Origin: VGRW01 sp031396695
GTDB taxonomy: Bacteria > Myxococcota_A > UBA9160 > SZUA-336
Assembly: GCA_031396695.1 (NCBI GenBank)
Contig: JANNLG010000257.1
Span: 1-21,092 of the forward strand
DNA: 21,092 nucleotides
Direction of reading: 5' to 3'
Part shown: piece by piece, positions 7,492 through 14,388 of the stretch
Layout: each line of letters starts with the position of its first letter
How positions within the stretch are numbered: the first letter of the stretch is position 1
Notes under the pieces: generated by a model
What the model saw: only the letters and a program-made list of their open reading frames with translations
Told to the model about the DNA's origin: nothing
Databases searched by the model: none
Made by a program: the position numbers and the translations under genes

Positions 7492-7964
7492 CGCGCTTCG
7501 AGTTCTCCTTTGATTTTCGCGGCCCGCTCGCCTTGCGCCGTGAGCCCGAGCTGGCGCTCTTCCGCACCCGGCCCGGGGTCGATGCGGATCTCGAGGCGTT
7601 CGGCCGGAATCACCTCGGGGAAACGCTCGGGCCACTCGACGACCACCACGGCGCTTGCGTCGCACAGGTCGTCGAAGCCGGCGTCGAGCAGGCGAGCGTA
7701 GCTTTCTACCCGATAGAAATCCGCGTGTCGAAGCCAGACACGGCCGGGATACTCGGCCACGATTCCGAAGGTGGGGCTGGTCACCGGCGCGCGCGGATCG
7801 ACGCCGAGCCCCTCGGCCAGGCCTTGGACCAAGCAGGTCTTGCCCGCTCCGAGCGGCCCGCTGAGCGCCAGCACGTCGCCGCCGCGCAAGCGCTCGCCGA
7901 GTCGCCGGCCGAGCTCGCGGGTCTGCTCCGGACTACGGGAAAGGAACCAGCGCTCCGGGCTCAT
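7482..7964 (-). CDS. tsaE: tRNA threonylcarbamoyladenosine biosynthesis ATPase TsaE
   Basis: A 160-residue P-loop ATPase, partner of TsaB and TsaD in making t6A at position 37 of ANN-decoding tRNAs. The Walker A box is GPLGAGKT (36-43). Further family blocks are SPTF (63-66), HADFYR (80-85) and VVEWPER (108-114). The length is typical. The ATG at 7964 lies 32 bases inside the end of nnr, and its own end overlaps lysC by ten bases, so it depends on translation of its neighbours. The nnr-tsaE order is common in proteobacteria and in some fused forms. tsaB and tsaD are not in the window. Confidence 0.96.
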   Translation of the reverse strand: MSPERWFLSRSPEQTRELGRRLGERLRGGDVLALSGPLGAGKTCLVQGLAEGLGVDPRAPVTSPTFGIVAEYPGRVWLRHADFYRVESYARLLDAGFDDLCDASAVVVVEWPERFPEVIPAERLEIRIDPGPGAEERQLGLTAQGERAAKIKGELEARWP

Positions 7965-9525
7965 CCGGCTGATTTAGCGCCGCCTCGAGCGCCCGCCACG
8001 CCTCGGGGATGCGGGCCGCGAGCTCGGAAGCCAACCCTCCGAGCTTCGGACCGAGCTCACCCGCCGAGCCGTGCAGGTACGCGCCGACGCGCGCCGCGTC
8101 CCAGGCCGACAGTCCCTGACCGAGCAGTGCGCCGACCAGACCCGCGAGCACGTCGCCGGATCCACCCGCGGCCAGGCCCGGGCCGCCGGTCGGATTCACG
8201 CACAGCGCGCCGTCGGGCGCCGCGATCACGCTGCGCGCGCCTTTCAGGATCGCGATCGCGCCGCTGCGCGCGGCGAGCGCGCGGGCCGCCGCGGGACGGT
8301 CCTGTTGGATTTCGGCGCTCGTGCAGCCGAGCAGGCGCGCGGCTTCGCCCGGATGCGGCGTGAGCACGCGCGGCGAGTCCGATCGCAGCGACTCGAGTTG
8401 GCCGGCGAAGGCGTTCAGCGCGTCGGCGTCGACGACGGCGGGCACGCGCGCGTGTGAAAGCAGCGTGCGCGCGAGCTCGACGCTGCCGGGCGTCTGGCCG
8501 AGGCCCGGCCCGAGCACGAGCGCATCGCGCGTGTCGAGCTCGGCTTGGAGCGCAGCGCTGTGCGCGGAATCGAGGCCGTCGCCTGGCGTGTCCTCGAGCA
8601 CGACGCAGATCGCTTCCGCGAGCGCGCTCGCGTAGATCGGCAGCAGCGCGCGAGGCGTCGCGAGACTGACCAGGCCCGCGCCAGCGCGCAGCGCGCCGCG
8701 AGCCGCGAGCAGCACCGCTCCGGTTTTGCCCGGCGAGCCGCCGACCACGAGCACGTGACCGAACGTGCCCTTGTGACCATCGAGCGGGCGCGCGGGCAGA
8801 AGCCGAGCCGCGGCCGCGCGCGAAAGCACGTGCGCGCGAACCCGCCCGCGCTCGATCGACTCGGCGGGCAGGCCGATGTCCGCGACCAGAATTCGCGACG
8901 CGCTCGGCGCCAGCGCGAGCCCGAGCTTCGGCAGACCGAAGCTGACCACGAGCTCGGCGTCGAGCGCCATGCCGAGCGGGCGCCCGGTCTCACTCGAGAG
9001 TCCCGACGGAATGTCGACGGCTACGCACGGCTTGCCGCTCGAGGCGAGCGCGCGCATCACCTCCGCGATCGAACCCTCGATCAGCCGCGTCAGGCCGATG
9101 CCGAAGATCGCGTCGACGATCAGGTCCGAGGCTTCGAGCAGCGCGTGCAGCTCGCTCGCGTCCGCGGCGCGGACCACCGATACGCCGGCGGCGCCGAGCA
9201 GCTCGCGGTTCGACTTCGCCTCTGGACTCTGGGCTTCCGGGCGCGCGAGATCGAGCACGGTCGGAACGACGCCGCGGCCCTGCTCGGCCAATACACGTGC
9301 GATCACGTAGCCGTCTCCGCCGTTGTTGCCGCCGCCGCACGCGACCAGCGGCCGACGCTTTTCCGGGTAGTGTCGCGCGATCGCCTCGGCGACCGCGCGT
9401 CCCGCCGTCTCCATCAGCGTGCGGCTCGAGATCCCGAGCCGCTCGATCGCGTCGCTCTCGATCGCGCGGATCTCGGGGCCGGTGGGACAGAGAAAAATAC
9501 GCGCGCCGCGCGACTTCGCGCTCAC
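7933..9525 (-). CDS. nnr: bifunctional NAD(P)HX epimerase / ADP-dependent NAD(P)HX dehydratase
   Basis: A 530-residue two-domain repair enzyme for hydrated NADH and NADPH. The N-terminal YjeF_N epimerase domain (about 15-225) has GGGNNGGDG (64-72) and VDAIFGIG (137-144) with the catalytic Asp138. The C-terminal ribokinase-like dehydratase domain (about 240-515) has GHKGTFGHVLVVGGS, TPHPGEA (389-395) and GGSGDVLAG with catalytic Asp458. The open frame extends 88 codons upstream as a shadow of acpS. GTG at 9525 overlaps the acpS TGA as GTGA and gives the normal fused length. All key residues are present. The pdxJ-acpS-nnr-tsaE order is a known proteobacterial gene neighbourhood. Confidence 0.95.
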   Translation of the reverse strand: MSAKSRGARIFLCPTGPEIRAIESDAIERLGISSRTLMETAGRAVAEAIARHYPEKRRPLVACGGGNNGGDGYVIARVLAEQGRGVVPTVLDLARPEAQSPEAKSNRELLGAAGVSVVRAADASELHALLEASDLIVDAIFGIGLTRLIEGSIAEVMRALASSGKPCVAVDIPSGLSSETGRPLGMALDAELVVSFGLPKLGLALAPSASRILVADIGLPAESIERGRVRAHVLSRAAAARLLPARPLDGHKGTFGHVLVVGGSPGKTGAVLLAARGALRAGAGLVSLATPRALLPIYASALAEAICVVLEDTPGDGLDSAHSAALQAELDTRDALVLGPGLGQTPGSVELARTLLSHARVPAVVDADALNAFAGQLESLRSDSPRVLTPHPGEAARLLGCTSAEIQQDRPAAARALAARSGAIAILKGARSVIAAPDGALCVNPTGGPGLAAGGSGDVLAGLVGALLGQGLSAWDAARVGAYLHGSAGELGPKLGGLASELAARIPEAWRALEAALNQPDEPGALVPFP

Positions 9526-9902
9526 GCGACGCCGCCCTGTACGACCACGCTCGCGAGCGCGAAGTCCGCGTCGTGAGTGAGCGTGAGGAAGAGCTCGAGC
9601 GGCTCGCCGGGAACCGCGTGTCGGATCACGAGCAGCGGCTCGCCGCTGCGGCGGCGCGCGACCTCGAGCCCGGCCAGCGGCAGCGTGCGACCGAGCGCGG
9701 CGCGCAGCGCCGCGCGACCCGCGCACTTGGCGGCGAAGCGGGCCGCCAGGTTCTGCCAGCCGGTCGACTTGCGCCGCGCGTACTCGCACTCGGCAGCGCT
9801 GAAGACTCGCGCGAGCATGCGCTCGCCCCTGCGACCCAGCGCCGCCCGGAAGCGCGGCACCTCGACGAGCGCCAGTCCGACGCCCCTAACCGCGCCCGAC
9901 AA
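9522..9902 (-). CDS. acpS: holo-ACP synthase (AcpS) homologue lacking both Mg-binding acidic residues
   Basis: A 126-residue member of the AcpS phosphopantetheinyl transferase family, which loads 4'-phosphopantetheine from CoA onto acyl carrier protein. The fold is recognisable: GVGLALVEVPRF at the start, FSAAECEYARR, LAARFAAKCAGRAAL, and the end LTLTHDADFALASVVV with His110-Asp111 kept. Two residues known to bind Mg2+ in the family (Asp8 and Glu58 in B. subtilis numbering) are changed: GxDxVE reads GLALVE with Ala11, and RFAAKEA reads RFAAKCA with Cys60. Neither change is reachable from the usual codons by one substitution. The only possible start is TTG at 9902, 17 bases inside pdxJ, since a stop lies three codons further up. 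The frame is intact, so this may be a repurposed, weak or inactive enzyme; a second PPTase may exist elsewhere. Confidence 0.85.
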   Translation of the reverse strand: MSGAVRGVGLALVEVPRFRAALGRRGERMLARVFSAAECEYARRKSTGWQNLAARFAAKCAGRAALRAALGRTLPLAGLEVARRRSGEPLLVIRHAVPGEPLELFLTLTHDADFALASVVVQGGVA

Positions 9903-10605
9903 GCTGCTTCATCTCGCGCACCGCCCGCTCCATGCCGACGTAGAGCGCGCGCGACACGATTGCGTGTCCGATCGAGAACTCGTCGATCAGATCGTTCTCG
10001 GCCAGCTTGCCGACGTTGACGTAGTCGAGCCCGTGCCCGACACCGATCTCGAGCCTAAGCTTCACCGCCAGCCGGACCGCGTCCTCGATCTTGCGCAGCA
10101 CGTCTTCGTGGTCCGGACCGCGCTCGCAGTAGCGGCCGGTGTGGATCTCGATCGCGCGCGCGCCCACGCGGTGCGCGGCCTTGATCTGGTCGAGGTCCGG
10201 CTCGACGAAGATGCAGGTGCGGATGTTCGACTCGTGCAGCGCTCTAGCGATCTCGCCGATTTCGCCGATGCGACTCTGGACATCCAGGCCGCCCTCGGTG
10301 GTCAGCTCCTCGCGCCGCTCCGGCACCAGCGTCACCGAATTGGGTCGCACGTCGAGCGCGACCTTCAACATCTCCTGCGTGCCGGCCATCTCGAGCACGA
10401 GCCGGCCGTGGATGATCTGGCGCAGCACGCGCAGGTCGCGGTCCTGGATGTGGCGCCGGTCCTCGCGCAGGTGCACGACGATTCCGTCCGCGCCGCCGAG
10501 CAGCGCCAGCGTCGCCGCGGTCACCGGGTCCGGCTCCACGCCCAACCTCGCCTGCCGCAGCGTGGCGACGTGATCGACATTCACCACGAGCCTGCGTTCG
10601 CTCAC
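9886..10605 (-). CDS. pdxJ: pyridoxine 5'-phosphate synthase
   Basis: A 239-residue TIM-barrel enzyme that closes the pyridoxine ring from 1-deoxyxylulose 5-phosphate and 3-amino-2-oxopropyl phosphate in the DXP-dependent vitamin B6 route. Signatures are the opening LVVNVDHVATLRQAR, VHLREDRRHI (44-53), LEMAGT (71-76) with its Glu, EIHTGRY and GVGHGLDY near the end. The length equals the family norm. The frame stays open upstream through glmM, but GTG at 10605 overlaps the glmM TGA as GTGA and begins MSERRLVVNVDH, as expected. Its last 17 bases overlap acpS. Its product PLP serves, among others, the cysteine desulfurase encoded nearby. No pdxA is in the window. Confidence 0.96.
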   Translation of the reverse strand: MSERRLVVNVDHVATLRQARLGVEPDPVTAATLALLGGADGIVVHLREDRRHIQDRDLRVLRQIIHGRLVLEMAGTQEMLKVALDVRPNSVTLVPERREELTTEGGLDVQSRIGEIGEIARALHESNIRTCIFVEPDLDQIKAAHRVGARAIEIHTGRYCERGPDHEDVLRKIEDAVRLAVKLRLEIGVGHGLDYVNVGKLAENDLIDEFSIGHAIVSRALYVGMERAVREMKQLVGRG

Positions 10606-11981
10606 GGTCGCTCCTCCCCGATGTCCTTGCGAATCGCTTCGCACAGCTCCGACGCGAGCCGCTCGATCTCCGCGCCGTCGTCGCCCTCGATCATGACGCG
10701 CGCGACGGGTTCCGTTCCCGAGTAGCGAACGTTGACGCGACCGCGACCGTGCAGGAGCCGTGTCGCGGCGTCGAGCTGGTGCTTGGCGGCGGCGAGCTGC
10801 TCGAGCGGCGGCTTGCTCCGCACGCGCACGGACTTGAGCACCTGCGGCGTCTTCTGCATCACCGCGGCGAGCTCCGAGAGCGGGCGCTGCTCGCGGCGCA
10901 TCAGCGCCAGCACCTGTAGCGCCGTGAGCATCCCGTCGCCGGTGGTGTTGTGGTCGAGGAAGATCACGTGGCCCGACTGCTCGCCGCCCAGGTTGATCTT
11001 TTCGCGCAGCATCGCCTCGACGACGTAGCGATCGCCGACGTCCGCGCGCACCAGCGCGAGGCCCATGCCTGCGAGCGCGCGTTCGAGACCGAGATTGCTC
11101 ATCACCGTGCCGACCACGGCATCGCGCGAGAGCTCGCCGCGCTTCTTCAATTCTAGCGAGCACATCGCCAGGATCTGGTCGCCGTCGACGACCTCGCCGC
11201 GCTCGTCGACCAGGATCACGCGATCGGCGTCGCCATCGACGGCGATGCCGATGTCCGCGCGATGCTCGCGCGCGAACGCCGCCAGGTGCTCAGGATGGGT
11301 CGCACCACAGCCGGCGTTGATGTTCGTGCCGTTGGGCGTGTTGCCGGTCGCGATCACGTGCGCGCCCAGCTCTTCGAGCACCGTGGGCGCAACCTTGTAG
11401 GCGGCTCCGTTCGCGCAATCGATCGCGACGCGCAGCCCTTCCAGGGTGTGGGCGCGTGGGAACGTTTTCTTCAGGAAAACGATGTAACGGCCCGCCGCAT
11501 CATCGATTCGTCGGGCACTTCCGATATCGGCCCCGAACGCGCGCTGGCTCTCGAGCTCGGGCGAGTCCATGAGCGCCTCGATGCGCGCCTCGGCGTCGTC
11601 GGGGAGCTTGAAGCCGTCGCGCGAGAAGAACTTCACGCCGTTGTCCTCGAACGGGTTGTGCGAGGCGGTGATCATGGCGCCCGCGTCGCAGCGCATGTCC
11701 ACGGTCAGGAACGCGAGGCCCGGCGTCGGGATCGGCCCCACCTGCAGCACGTTCACACCCATCGAGCACAGGCCGGCGGCGAGCGCGTCCTCGAGCATGT
11801 AGCCGGAGCGGCGCGTGTCCTTGCCGATCAGCACACGCGGCACGTGGCCGCCCTTCGGTCCGAGTCGGAACACCAGCGCCAGCGCGCGACCGAGCTGCAG
11901 CATGACGTCGCCGGTCATCGGGTGGACGTTCGCGCGACCGCGAATTCCATCCGTGCCGAAGAGTTTGCGAACTGCCGCCAC
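10602..11981 (-). CDS. glmM: phosphoglucosamine mutase
   Basis: A 459-residue alpha-phosphohexomutase that turns glucosamine 6-phosphate into glucosamine 1-phosphate for UDP-GlcNAc, peptidoglycan and lipopolysaccharide. Motifs: start KLFGTDGIRG (6-15), phosphoserine loop TASHNP with Ser107, metal-binding DGDADR (249-254), and phosphate-binding RYSGTEP near residue 420. The GTG start has a clear Shine-Dalgarno (GGGAGGA). It lies 15 bases after cdaR. In Firmicutes, GlmM binds and restrains the diadenylate cyclase CdaA; the cdaA-cdaR-glmM order here suggests the same link. Confidence 0.97.
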   Translation of the reverse strand: MAAVRKLFGTDGIRGRANVHPMTGDVMLQLGRALALVFRLGPKGGHVPRVLIGKDTRRSGYMLEDALAAGLCSMGVNVLQVGPIPTPGLAFLTVDMRCDAGAMITASHNPFEDNGVKFFSRDGFKLPDDAEARIEALMDSPELESQRAFGADIGSARRIDDAAGRYIVFLKKTFPRAHTLEGLRVAIDCANGAAYKVAPTVLEELGAHVIATGNTPNGTNINAGCGATHPEHLAAFAREHRADIGIAVDGDADRVILVDERGEVVDGDQILAMCSLELKKRGELSRDAVVGTVMSNLGLERALAGMGLALVRADVGDRYVVEAMLREKINLGGEQSGHVIFLDHNTTGDGMLTALQVLALMRREQRPLSELAAVMQKTPQVLKSVRVRSKPPLEQLAAAKHQLDAATRLLHGRGRVNVRYSGTEPVARVMIEGDDGAEIERLASELCEAIRKDIGEERP

Positions 11982-11986
11982 TCGGG

Positions 11987-11993
11987 TCCTCCC
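11987..11993 (-). promoter_or_regulatory. Shine-Dalgarno site of glmM
   Basis: GGGAGGA on the minus strand, five bases before the GTG at 11981. It is among the best ribosome binding sites in the window and supports the GTG start. Confidence 0.7.
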
Positions 11994-11996
11994 GCG

Positions 11997-12662
11997 TCAG
12001 CCGCCCGCGTTCGGGAGGCCGGCCGATTCGATCTCGATCCTGATTCGGATCGGCGCGCCGCTCTGATCCTTGCGCCATACGTGCGGGAAACCGAGCGCGA
12101 CGGGACTTTCGAGCGTGGTGGTCTCGCGCAGCGTCGAAAGGTCGACGCGATCGGTGACGACCTCGCGCACGTTGCGCACGGCGCTGCGGGCGCCCGTGAT
12201 GGAGATGTCCTTGGGCTCGATCGAGACCCGCGCGAGCTTGAGGCCGCTCGGCAGCTCGCCGACCAGATCCGCACGCACGGGCACGACCTTCGAGCTGATG
12301 GCCTCGAGCCCGAATACGAGCGTCGATGGTGAGCTCGCCACGATCCGCGCGCCGCGCGGCAGCGTGATCTGCTCCTTGTTCACGGCCAGGCGCGCCTCGC
12401 CCGCCTTCGCGCCCTCGAACGACACCGCGTAGTGCTGCACGTTCTTGGCCACCTGGCGCAGCGCCGCGCGGCTGCCCATCACGCGCAGGTTGATCTCGTG
12501 CGCGGACTCCTCGGTCACCACCAGGTTCTCGGGCACCTTCTCGACCTGGACGGGGATGTCGAAGCTCTGCTCGACGTCGGTCACGCCCTGCGCCGCGGCC
12601 CACAAGACGCACGCGATCAAGAGCGCCACGATCTTGTAAAGCAGGTTGTCGAAGATCCCCAT
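11997..12662 (-). CDS. cdaR: YbbR-domain protein, CdaA regulator-like (CdaR)
   Basis: A 221-residue protein with one N-terminal transmembrane helix (about 10-24, KIVALLIACVLWAAA) followed by an extracytoplasmic part that reads as two YbbR beta repeats (about 35-115 and 120-215; for example FDIPVQVEKVPENL and VVPVRADLVGELP). In Firmicutes, CdaR is the membrane partner that modulates the diadenylate cyclase and usually has more repeats, so this is a short form. The ATG at 12662 lies seven bases after cdaA; the open frame further upstream is the shadow of cdaA. The start MGIFDNLLYKIVALLIA is typical. The role is inferred from family and from its place between cdaA and glmM. Confidence 0.9.
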   Translation of the reverse strand: MGIFDNLLYKIVALLIACVLWAAAQGVTDVEQSFDIPVQVEKVPENLVVTEESAHEINLRVMGSRAALRQVAKNVQHYAVSFEGAKAGEARLAVNKEQITLPRGARIVASSPSTLVFGLEAISSKVVPVRADLVGELPSGLKLARVSIEPKDISITGARSAVRNVREVVTDRVDLSTLRETTTLESPVALGFPHVWRKDQSGAPIRIRIEIESAGLPNAGG

Positions 12663-12669
12663 TTCGGCC

Positions 12670-13527
12670 TCAGGTCTCCGCCGTGCCGGCGCGGGCGGGC
12701 TCGGAGACGCCGTCGGACGCAGAGGCCTTCTCGGCGATGCGCACGCCGCCGGTCGCCTCGAGCAGCGCCTGGCGCAGGTGCGGGCCGTCGAGGTCCTCGC
12801 GAATCTCGCCGGCGGCCACGAGCGAGATCTTGCCGGTCTCCTCGGAGACCACGACCACCAGCGCGTCGGTCTCCTCCGTGATGCCGATCGCCGCGCGGTG
12901 GCGCGTACCGACCGCGCCGGGCACATTGCCGCGCATGGCGAGCGGCAGGATGCAGCCCGCTGACGCGATGCGACCGCGCCGCACCACGACCGCGCCGTCG
13001 TGCAGCGGCGAGTACGGCAGGAACAGCGAGATCAACAGGTCGCGCGAGAGCTCCGCGTCGACCGGCGTGCCCTGCTCTACGAACTCGTCGATCTGCACGT
13101 CGCGCTCGATCGCCACCAGCGCGCCGACGCGGCGCTGCGCGAGCGCCTGACACGCGCGCACGATCTCCTCGATCGTATGCGCCTCCTGCATGCGCGCAGG
13201 CGCGAACAGCCCGCGACCCACGCGCGTCAGCGCGCGGCGCACGTCGGCCTGGAAGATCACGATCAAGATCAACAAGCCCGAGGACAGGAAGTTGTCGAGC
13301 AGGAACGACACCGTCGCGAGCTCAAGCAGATCGGAGAGCCGCCAGCCCAGCACCAGGATCAAGAGGCCCAGCGCCATCTGCGCCGCGCGCGTGCCCTTGA
13401 TGCGCATCAGCAGCCAGTACACGCACCAGGCGACCACCAGGATGTCGAGCGAGTCGCGCAGCGGCTGGAAATTCTCGGCGAACGTCTCCCAGCGATCGAG
13501 CAGCCAGCTGTAGACGAGCCAGGTCAC
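12670..13527 (-). CDS. cdaA: membrane diadenylate cyclase CdaA
   Basis: A 285-residue enzyme that makes cyclic di-AMP from two ATP. Three hydrophobic helices fill the N-terminus (about 26-43, 51-67, 75-92), followed by the DAC domain. The catalytic DGA (177-179, in SPLHDGAVVV) and RHR (209-211, in GTRHRAAIG) motifs are intact, followed by ITEETDALVVVVSEETG. Lengths and order match CdaA (DacA) of Firmicutes. The GTG at 13527 overlaps the folP TGA as GTGA and begins MTWLVYSWLL, which suits an N-terminal membrane segment; the longer open frame upstream shadows folP. The C-terminal 25 residues are Ala/Ser/Glu-rich and probably unstructured. It implies that this organism uses c-di-AMP; no phosphodiesterase or receptor is visible here. 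Confidence 0.95.
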   Translation of the reverse strand: MTWLVYSWLLDRWETFAENFQPLRDSLDILVVAWCVYWLLMRIKGTRAAQMALGLLILVLGWRLSDLLELATVSFLLDNFLSSGLLILIVIFQADVRRALTRVGRGLFAPARMQEAHTIEEIVRACQALAQRRVGALVAIERDVQIDEFVEQGTPVDAELSRDLLISLFLPYSPLHDGAVVVRRGRIASAGCILPLAMRGNVPGAVGTRHRAAIGITEETDALVVVVSEETGKISLVAAGEIREDLDGPHLRQALLEATGGVRIAEKASASDGVSEPARAGTAET

Positions 13528-14384
13528 GCGCGAGCCGTCCCGCGCGCGGCGCGGATCGCGCTGGCGACGTCGACGGCCTGGCGGGTTTCGGCCACGTCGT
13601 GCACGCGCACGCCGCACGCGCCGGCGAGCACCGCCGCGGTGGCGACCGCGAGCGAGCCGGGCAAGCGATCGGCCACGGCGGCACCGCTGAGCGCACCGAG
13701 GAACGATTTCCGCGAGGCGCCGATCAGCACGGGAAAGCCGGTTGCGACCAGCGCCTCGAGCCCGGCGAGCAACGGAAGATTGTGGCGGAGCATGTGCTTG
13801 CCGAAGCCGAGTCCGGGATCGAGCCAGATCCGCCCGAGTGACACGCCCGCGCATTCCGCGCGCTCGACATCGGCGAGCAGCTCTTCGCGCACCTCGCGCA
13901 GCACATCGTCGTAGACCGGCTCGCGCTGCATGGTGGCGGGCTCACCGCGCATGTGATTCAGCACCAGAACGGCGCCGTGCGCGGCGCAGACGTGCGCGAG
14001 CTCCGGATCGCGCAGGCCCGAGACCGCGTTCACGATCCGCGCGCCGGCGGCGAGCGCCGCTTCGGCCACGCGGGCGCGCCGTGTGTCGATCGAGAGCGGC
14101 CGCTCGGTGCGTTTGGCGAGCCCCTCGATCACCGGCAGCACGCGCGCGCGTTCTTCGTCCTCTGAAACGGGCGCGGCGCCCGGCCGCGTCGACTCGCCGC
14201 CCACGTCGAGCCAGTCGGCTCCCTGGGCTTCGAGCGCGAGCCCGTGCGCGATCGCGGCCTCCGTGTCCGCCAGTCTGCCCCCGTCCCAGAACGAATCGGG
14301 CGTGACGTTCACGATTCCCATCACGATCACTCGCGGCTGGGCGCTCGGCGCGCCGGAGAGCATTTCCGGCCGCGGCTCGGGCAT
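13524..14384 (-). CDS. folP: dihydropteroate synthase
   Basis: A 286-residue TIM-barrel enzyme that joins p-aminobenzoate to 6-hydroxymethyl-dihydropterin diphosphate in folate synthesis; the family is the target of sulfonamides. Motifs in order: MGIVNVTPDSFWDGG (22-36) with Asn26 for Mg2+, GGESTRPGA (62-70), SIDTRR (98-103), DPGLGFGK (189-196), GASRKSFLG (222-230) and the final RVHDV (260-264). The ATG at 14384 lies four bases after ftsH. A second ATG seven codons in is possible, and neither has a strong Shine-Dalgarno. ftsH-folP-glmM is also the E. coli order; here cdaA and cdaR stand between folP and glmM. Confidence 0.97.
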   Translation of the reverse strand: MPEPRPEMLSGAPSAQPRVIVMGIVNVTPDSFWDGGRLADTEAAIAHGLALEAQGADWLDVGGESTRPGAAPVSEDEERARVLPVIEGLAKRTERPLSIDTRRARVAEAALAAGARIVNAVSGLRDPELAHVCAAHGAVLVLNHMRGEPATMQREPVYDDVLREVREELLADVERAECAGVSLGRIWLDPGLGFGKHMLRHNLPLLAGLEALVATGFPVLIGASRKSFLGALSGAAVADRLPGSLAVATAAVLAGACGVRVHDVAETRQAVDVASAIRAARGTARA

Positions 14385-14388
14385 GCGT

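Noticed and set aside
7492..7665. Upstream extension of the lysC frame
   Set aside because: It overlaps tsaE out of frame, has no aspartokinase similarity, and the conserved N-terminus begins at 7491; similar extensions of rnc, nnr, pdxJ, cdaR and cdaA were trimmed for the same reason.
5857..7701. Plus-strand open frame of 614 codons, rich in Asp, His and Arg
   Set aside because: Antisense to lysC and the helix-hairpin-helix gene; composition is a codon-position artefact.
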